Part shown: positions 52,401 to 61,400 of the stretch, one piece after another
Layout of the letters: every line of letters begins with the position of its first letter
How positions within the stretch are numbered: position 1 is the first letter of the stretch
Origin: Congeria kusceri
Taxonomy: Eukaryota; Mollusca; Bivalvia; Myida; Dreissenidae
Direction of reading: 5' to 3'
Assembly: GCA_027627225.1 (NCBI GenBank)
Contig: CM051036.1
Coordinates: forward strand, 34,491,426-34,555,425
Length of the DNA: 64,000 nt
Notes under the pieces: generated by a model
The model's input: only the letters and a program-made list of their open reading frames with translations
What the model was told of the DNA's origin: nothing
Databases searched by the model: none
Position numbers and translations under genes: made by a program

Positions 52401-55400
52401 CAAATAATGCTTGGCTACACACTTCTTCTGTATATAACTTAAAATGTCCTGTCCTCAAAATAATTATATAAACATATGTGGCCTCGTAAGAAAACTGGGC
52501 TTAATGCATGTGCTTTAAGTGTCGTCCCGGATTAGCTTGTGCGGTCCACACAGGCTAAACCAGGATGGCACTTTCCGTCTACAGTCTACAGCGGATTTAT
52601 GTTTAGAAGAGACTTCCTTGAAACAGAAAATACCATAAAGTGGAAAGTGTCATCCCGGATCAGCCTGTGCAGATTTCCTGGATGACACTTTACACACATG
52701 CATTAAGCCGGTTTTCCCATGACACGACTCAAATGTTTGTTGTCCCCAATTACTATAATTACTAAATATTCTTATCATATTTCTCTCTGTTATTGACGGC
52801 ACATGCCTTAAGTGCTGCTTCAGCCTCCAGTTGGTGTCTTTTCCTTCCTGCTATCACCTCCTGTTCAAGAATCTGCAATACAAATAACCGTCTAATCAAA
52901 CTGGTATATGCATATACAAGTACAAGCAGATGGCATTACAGAAAGACACAACCATATTGAATGAATATTATAAATAAGCATGTTATTAAATCTTTATCCA
53001 GTGGTTTACATGTTACTTTGCTTTTGAAGCAGTCAGTTACATCCCAGTGAATATTGATCTGAAACAGCGTAAAAACAGCAACAACAGCAGCAATCCATAC
53101 CATTTTCTGTTTCTTCAGTTTCAATATTACATCTTCAGCCTCCTTGACTTTGCCTTCAGTTTCCTCTCTCTGAAAATTTTAAATAGAAGATTTTACACAA
53201 TGTGTTTTATCACTGCTGCAAAGTGAATATACTCTGCAAAAGACAGACAGGCCATATTTTTTTGCCATACGGAAATTTCTTCAAAATATCAATTGGCCAG
53301 TAACAATGTGTGACAGCCAGTTATACAGAGGTGTGATTTCAAAAACCCTATAGACGAGAAAATACCCAACCCATCTCAATGCGTTTAAAACTCCATTTCC
53401 AAACATAACAACCAAATTTAATCTGCATTTGTACATAAAATCATAAATCTTTGCATAAGAAGAAGGTTACGAGCTGATAGGTGGCTGAAGAACACCCCTG
53501 AAGACTGCTTACCATGACTTTCTCGAGGTCTGCCAGCCGTAACTCCGCCTCCCGCTTGGCTTGCTCCACCTCCTCCAACATCTCCTCCTGGGCAGCCTGC
53601 CTCGCCTCCTGTAACCTAGCAAACAGACAGGGGGTGGCTCACACGCAGTGGTTATATACAAATGCTATGTTGGCGCTAAGAAACTTGGCCAACTGCTTCC
53701 ACTTTGCTGCCTGCCACACCTAAAACTTAGTAATCAATTGTTTCCATTTTGCTGCCTGTCGCGCCTGAAACTTAGTAATCAATTGTTTCCATTTTGCTGC
53801 CTGCCGCGCCTTAAACTTAGTAATAAACTGTTTCCATTTTGCTGCCTGCCGCGCCTTAAACTTAGTAATCAACTGTTTCCATTTTGCTGCCTGCCGCGCC
53901 TTAAACTTAGTAATCAATTGTTTCCTTTTTGTGCCTGCCACGCCTTAAACTTAGTAATCAATTGTTTCCATTTTGCTGCCTGCCGCGCCTTAAACTTAGT
54001 AATCAATTGTTTCCATTATGTGCCTGCCGCACCTAAAACTTAATAATCAACTGCTTCCATTTTGCTGCCAGCCACACCTCAAACGTAGTAATAAATTGTT
54101 TCCATTTTGCTGCCTGTCGCCCCTTAAACTTAGTAATCAACTGTTTCCATTTTGCTGCCTGCCGCGCCTTAAACTTAGTAATCAACTGTTTCCATATTGC
54201 TGCCTGCCGCGCCTGAAACTTAGTAATCAATTGTTTCCTTTTTGTGCCTGCCACACCTTAAACTTAGTAATCAACTGTTTCCATTTTGCTGCCTGCCGCG
54301 CCTGAAACTTAGTTATCAATTGTTTCCAATTTGCTGCCTGCCACGCCTTAAACTTGGTAATCAATTGTTTCTATTTTGCTGCCTGCCGCGCCTTAACGTT
54401 AGTAATCAATTGTTTCCATTTTGTGCCTGCCACACCTTAAACTTAGTAATCAATTGTTTCCATTTTGTGCCTGCCACACCTTAAACTTAGTTATCAATTG
54501 TTTCCATTTTGTGCCTGCCATGCCTCAAACTTAGTAATCAATCGTTTCCATTTTGTGCCTGCCATGCCTTAAACTTAGTTATCAATCGTTTCCATTTTGC
54601 TGCCTGTCGTGCCTTAAACTTAGTGATCAATTGTTTCCATTTTGCTGCCTGTCGTGCCTTAAACTTAGTAATCAATTGTTTCCATTTTTCTGCCTGCCAC
54701 GCCTGAAACTTAATAATCAATTGTTTCCATTTTGCTGCCTGTCGCGCCTGAAACTTAGTAATCAATTGTTTCCATGTTGCTGCCTGTCGCGCCTTAAACT
54801 TAGTAATCAATTGTTTCCATTTTGCTGCCTGTGCGCTTAGTAATCAATTGTTTCCATTTTACTGCTGCCGCGCCTAAAACTTAGTAATCAATTGTTTCCA
54901 TTTTGTGCCTGCCACACCGTAAACTTAGTAATCAATTGTTTCCATTTTGCTTCCTGCTGTGCCTCCTGTACCTTATATGAAACAGTAGGCGTGGCTCACA
55001 TGCAGTAGACATATAAAAACTTTATGTTGGCACTAAGAAATACAACTTGGTAGCCAACTGTTTCCAGTTTGCAGCCTGCCACTCCAACTGTTACTGCAGC
55101 AAAAACAAGGGCATGGGCCCACACTCAGTAATTTTGTGTTTATACTTATTTATTTACATGTAAAGCCTCATGCTGTGTGGAACCAGTACTTGGTGTCTTT
55201 GAGAAAGATTGCTATAATTATTATCCGAAAGTGATTGATCTCATGATCACCAGAGAAATGAACTTTAATTGAACAGGTCATCATATTTTCTTATGAATAC
55301 CCAAATTATGTTTCTATTTTATGCAACAATGTTTACATTAATAGCTGCGCTTACGATTTATATGAATATCCAGAATTTGAGAAATTATTTGGAGACCTGA

Positions 55401-58400
55401 TACAGATATCCTAATACCGATTTAGGATACGGATAGCATCCCTAACAATTATATACCTGGCCTCCTGAACTCTCATCAGTTCTGCTTTGGCAAATTCAAA
55501 ATCCTTGATTTCCTGTGTGTGAACCCCATTGCGTGACTTTCTCGTCTGCTGCACCTCTATCGGATGATTGAACCTGAAGTAGTGGTCTCCGCCTAGGATG
55601 ACTCTATCACCCTGAAATAACAACAATATGCAAGGGTCTATTCTCAATACATTGACCAACATCAATAACACTTTTATTGTGTCAGTTTTATTGGCACACA
55701 AAAATGTACCACACTGTAACACTGAACAAGAGAGAATGCAGTGCAGTCCAAAAGCTGGATGAATAGACAGATCCGGGTTTTGCCACGAATAGTTCAAACT
55801 TCTCCCCAGCCATTGTTTAAGGATTAATTTCCATTCATCGAATATAACAAACATAACCATGTACTCATTTGAATATCACAAACATTATGCACATGCTCTT
55901 TTGTATGAAATAGTTTAACCACTAAACATGTGATATCCAATTGCAATGATTGAATAATATTGCAGATTAATTTGAATATGATTGACATTTGTGGAAGCAT
56001 CTATACTAAAATATCCATACACCTATTTACGGAGAAGATGAACAACAAGTTACTCACATGATGTAGAGTCATAGGTTCCGATATGAGGTTTCCATTAACG
56101 TATGTTGGTGCATCTGCTATTGGGGTCAGTGTCACAATAGTGTCAACGTTGCTGATAATGCTGAAATAGGCATAATGTATTGAAAAACAGAAATCAACAT
56201 ACACAATACCACTGAAACATTTCAATTTACAAAACACTTGGCATTAGCTGTAGTATTATGCAGCAAAATAAGTAAATAATATAATAACTAATGAAATAAA
56301 CAGAAATGATTTCTAAAACCAGGTATGAACATTAAAATTTGCAAAAGTGATACATTTAATATTTTCGTAAAAAACATCATATATCTCTTGTTCTTCAGAT
56401 AAATATAATTCGATTTTTTGTTGGAACTTCTTATAAGAACATAACAAAGAACTTACAAGAAACTTTGAAGTCACATAATACATGAAAGTAACTTTTGGAA
56501 CTTACCAATGATTATCCGCAATGAGGGCCCCATTCAGTTGTATGTCGTGTTTGGAGTGGGTTCCCATACGCCCCACTTTGGTGGTGCCCTCCTTAATATT
56601 GTACAGCAACATCTCTGAGAGCTGGGGATCTTCATTGAGGTTCACAAAGTTAGGCAGCTGATTGTCAATCTTCAATGTTACCCCAGATTTCTGCAGTACA
56701 GATAAATAATGTTTCATAGACAAGTTTTCAATTTGTAATAGCAAAATTCTTGTAAAATTGAGGAACAGATACATAAAACAATTAGAGCAACAAATAAATC
56801 TACACAACTTCCAAATTAAAACATACTAATGTCATATTTCAGACTACACTGAGCCTCTATTTAATCATTCAACAGGTAATAAACTATCAGCTCTAATAAT
56901 GTTTGTATGCTAACTTAAGGAACGAAAACCAAGTGTGCCACAACACAGCCTAAAATTAAACAGGTAATAAGTGAAGAATTAATGTCTGCACGCTAAAGTA
57001 TCTAACCAAACACATGTACCACAACATGGCCTATGTTTTGATGACGTTTTTTTAAGGCTAGGGATGGAACCCAGACCCTAAGATGGCGAGAAAATTTACA
57101 CAACATAGATCAATAAAAACAAAACAACACTGGAGTAAAGTAAACTTCTTTGGGGAAAAGTGCCTGCTTTTACAAAATTTTTCTATGAGATTACACCTAT
57201 ATTTAGCCACTTGGTGTGTAAGGTAACAATGCCCTTGTTTCCCACCTCCAGCATCTTGGCTTCCTCCTGCTTGCGCTCTTCGGACTGTCGCAGCCTTTCC
57301 TGCCAGGACTTGGTGATTTCCTCCATCTCGCGTTCCTTCTCGCGCAGCTGGTCCCGTAGAGAGGTGATCTCCACCATGCACGCCGCCGTCACGTCCTCGT
57401 TTTCTGAAAGGCCTGACGCTCGCAGTCTCTCTATCTCTGACCTCAGTTCTGATAAAAGGTACATGTACATCATACACTTTTTTACAACCACAACAATGAG
57501 AAACAGTTTTGGAGTCATTAATAAGGTCAGAATACATAAAATTATGACACTGCAGCATAGCTCTCATCAGTTGAGGCTCACCACATAATAAAACAAAATT
57601 ACCGATAAACGTATTTTTTCCTGGTAAAAAGCTTAAAATAACAAGGCTTGTCACAGGATGTGACATATTCCCCCAAAGCACATGCTCGTCAGAGGAAGGC
57701 GAAACAATGTCAGAGTACAATATTATGCCCTGGAAAAAATATCTTGAGATTTCAGCAACACAACTGTTTGTTGTTGTGACACACTACCTCATAATGATCT
57801 TCATTCCAACCAAGTTATTACATTCCATACATGTTGGCAAAAATGATGCTTCCTACAAAAAGTTCATTCTAATATTTGACCTTTTAAGTGTAACCTTGGA
57901 CCCACAGACCTTGACCGAGGACCATGAAAGTGGTATGTGACACATCATGTGGTCATCATGGGAAAAAATAATCTGAAGTAATATTAAAATCCTTCCAAGG
58001 CTTTTGGAAGATATAGAGAACATTCCTTGACATTTGACCTTAAATTGTGACCTTGACCTTTGACCAAGGACCATGGGAGTTGTACACGACACATCGCCTG
58101 GTCATGGGAACTAATAATCTGAAGTAATATTAAAATCCTTCCAAACGTTTAAAAGTTATAGTGTAGAAACAGAAATAATTGACCTTTGACCTTGAATTGT
58201 GACCTTGACCTTTGACAGACGAGCAGGGGAGTTGTATGTGACACATTGTCTGGTGATAGAGAATAATAATCTGGAGTAACATTTAAATCCCTCCAGACAT
58301 TTAGAAGCTATGAAGTGGAAACAAAATTTCATGACCTTTCACCTTGAATTGTGACCTTGATCTTTGACTGACAATCATGGGAGTTGTACGCGACACATTG

Positions 58401-61400
58401 TCTAGTCATGGTAAATAATAATCTGAAGTTATATTAAAATCCTACCAGGTGTTAAGAAGTAACTGAGCGGAAACAAAAATTCATGACCTTTGACCTTAAA
58501 TTGTGACCTTGACCTTTGACCAACGATCATGGGAATTGTACGCGACACATCGTCTGGTCATGGGGAATAATAATCTGAAGTTATATTAAAATCCATCCAG
58601 GCATTTAGAAGTTATGGAGCGGAAACGAAAATTAATGATCTTTGACCTTGAATTGTGTCGTTGACCTTTGACCGACGAGCATGGGAGTTGTACGCGACAC
58701 ATCGTCTAGTCATGGGGAATAATAATCTGAAGTTATATTAAAATCCATCCAGGCATTAAAATGTTACAGAGTGGAAACGAAGTCTGGACGGACGGACCCA
58801 CCCTCCCACCCACCCACGCAAGGATGGTGCGACTACTACATGTATATGCCCTCCTTCGGGGGCATAAAAAGACAATTTGTTGATTTCAAAGTATATTACA
58901 CATCATTATGCTCTGATAAATGTATATCATACATGATTAAGCAATGATAAATGTAGAGCACATAAGTTCACATAAATGTGGTTATGTCCATAATTAAATC
59001 CAGTCAAGCTGGAAATGTGTGCATAACGAAAGAACACCAAATACTTGTAGTCCATTTAGAAAACATATGCTGTATGCTGCATTGATACTTCTCCATATAT
59101 AGATCATACATAAATCTACTATTTAAGCAAATGGTTTTTTGGCCTACTTCGTATTTAAAATGGTCACACCATATACTCAGTAAGATATCATGCGTTTCTT
59201 CCTATATCAACCAACAAACCTTGGACACATGAAGGCGCATTGGCTCACCTCTGTATCAACCAACAAACCTTGGACACATGAAGGCGCATTGGCTCACCTC
59301 TGATCAGCTTAGCCTTGGGGTCTTCGTTGACCCTGGCAATGTTGACAATGGAGCGGGCAGTCTGTGCATATCTGAGCGTGCTCAGTGTTTCCTCGATGTG
59401 ATGGTTGGCGGGGGAGATTGTGGCAATCATGGCTGTCTTGGAGTTACCGCCCAGGCTCTCCTTTAGTAACCTGGGCGTTAAATTGATATCTTTAATACTA
59501 ACAGTAATATCACAAAACAGAAACTGTCTTACCATTTTTAAACAAAAAGGTACAACTAGTACAGTTAGTTTCATGCCAAAAGAAACAGAATACAGTAAAT
59601 GAAATTTTCAATACAATTCAACATTACAAATGTATAATAAAGGGTATGAAAATCTCTGTCAATCCTTGCTAAGGATTATTTTCAATTCAAATCATTTACG
59701 ACTGAAGTTTCTTTTATGCTTGTCAACAGTATAAAATATTTTCGTTTTCTTTTATTTAAATGGTAAATGTAAAATGTAATGGTATAGAATGTGTTGATGA
59801 GGAAGTATTCAAAGTAGCATATTCATATTTGAAGTTTGATGTCTTAGCCCAAAACAGATACCAGTAAAAAGTGATACCAAGTAAGAACGGAGTCCCTGTA
59901 AGGTATGAAAATCTTCTTGCGTTTGTTGGCCTGGTTGGATTGCTCGGCCAGCTGGGATATGACCTTGCCCAAGGTTAACAGAGACTTGTTGATGTTAGCA
60001 CCTTCCTGTGGTGGAAAATATTGACAATTATCACAGGCATTTTCATTTCGGGGTGACAACAGTATAAGTTTAACCAAAAATTTGGTTGCAAAAAATAAAT
60101 ACTGAAAGTTTTATTATCAATTATGGTGACAAAGCAGTTGAAAGTCAGATAATATATGGCTGCTGATATTCTAACTACAAATACTCCATCTGATCACATC
60201 GACGCTGACACTATATAGCTGTTTTTGCAAGATGTCGAAGACATTTTCAAAATAAGGCACGCAAATCTAGTTTATATTTTAATTTTTCAAGAAATTCAAA
60301 CAACTCTTTAAAATATGAATAGCAATTAATTTAAAAATATTCTCTTGAACAAAACAAGTCACAAAATATGTATTACTCTTGGAAACAACAGCCTACAACA
60401 TCCAACTATTTCACTATGTCCTCGAATACAACCAATTTGGAAAAAAAAAGCTTACAACATAAACATTCAAATGATTCCTCCAACCCAGTCATGAAAAAAT
60501 GCCCCTACCCCAAATCTTAAACCAAGTACTGACTGCCCCTACCCAAATCTTTAACCAAGTACCAACTGCCCATACCCCAAATCTTTAACCAAGTACAGAC
60601 TGCCCCTACCCCAAATCTTTAACCAAGTACCAACTGCCCATACCCCAAATCTTTAACCAAGTACCAACTGCCCATACCCCAAATCTTTAACCAAGTACCG
60701 ACTGCCCCTACCCCAAATCTTTAACCAAGTACCAACTGCCCCTACCCCAAATCTTTAACCAAGTACTGACTGCCCCTACCCAAATCTTTAACCAAGTACC
60801 AACTGCCCCTACCCCAAATCTTTAACCAAGTACCAACTGCCCATACCCCAAATCTTTAACCAAGTACCAACTGACAATACCCCAAATCTTTAACCAAGTA
60901 CCGACTGCCCCTACCCCAAATCTTTAACCAAGTACCAACTGCCCCTACCCCAAATCTTTAACCAAGTACCGACTGCCCCTACCCCAAATCTTTAACCAAG
61001 TACCCACTGCCCCTACCCCAAATCTTTAACCAAGTACCAACTGCCCATACCCCAAATCTTTAACCAAGTACCGACTACCCCTACCCCAAATCTTTAACCA
61101 AGTACCCACTGCCCATACCCCAAATCTTTAACCAAGTACCAACTGCCCCTACCCCAAATCTTTAACCAAGTACCGACTGCCCCTACCCCAAATCTTTAAC
61201 CAAGTACCAACTGGCCATACCCCAAATCTTTAACCAAGTACCAACTGCCCCTACCCCAAATCTTTAACCAAGTACCGACTGCCCCTACCCCAAATCTTTA
61301 ACCAAGTACCAACTGCCCCTACCCCAAATCTTTAACCAAGTACCAACTGCCCCTACCCCAAATCTTTAACCAAATACCAACTGCCCATACCCCAAATCTT

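Noticed and set aside
53648..54840. Open frames on both strands with [15 protein letters not shown] or [15 protein letters not shown] repeats
   Set aside because: They are explained by the 45-bp unit length, a multiple of three without stop codons. No exon phase or homology supports coding.
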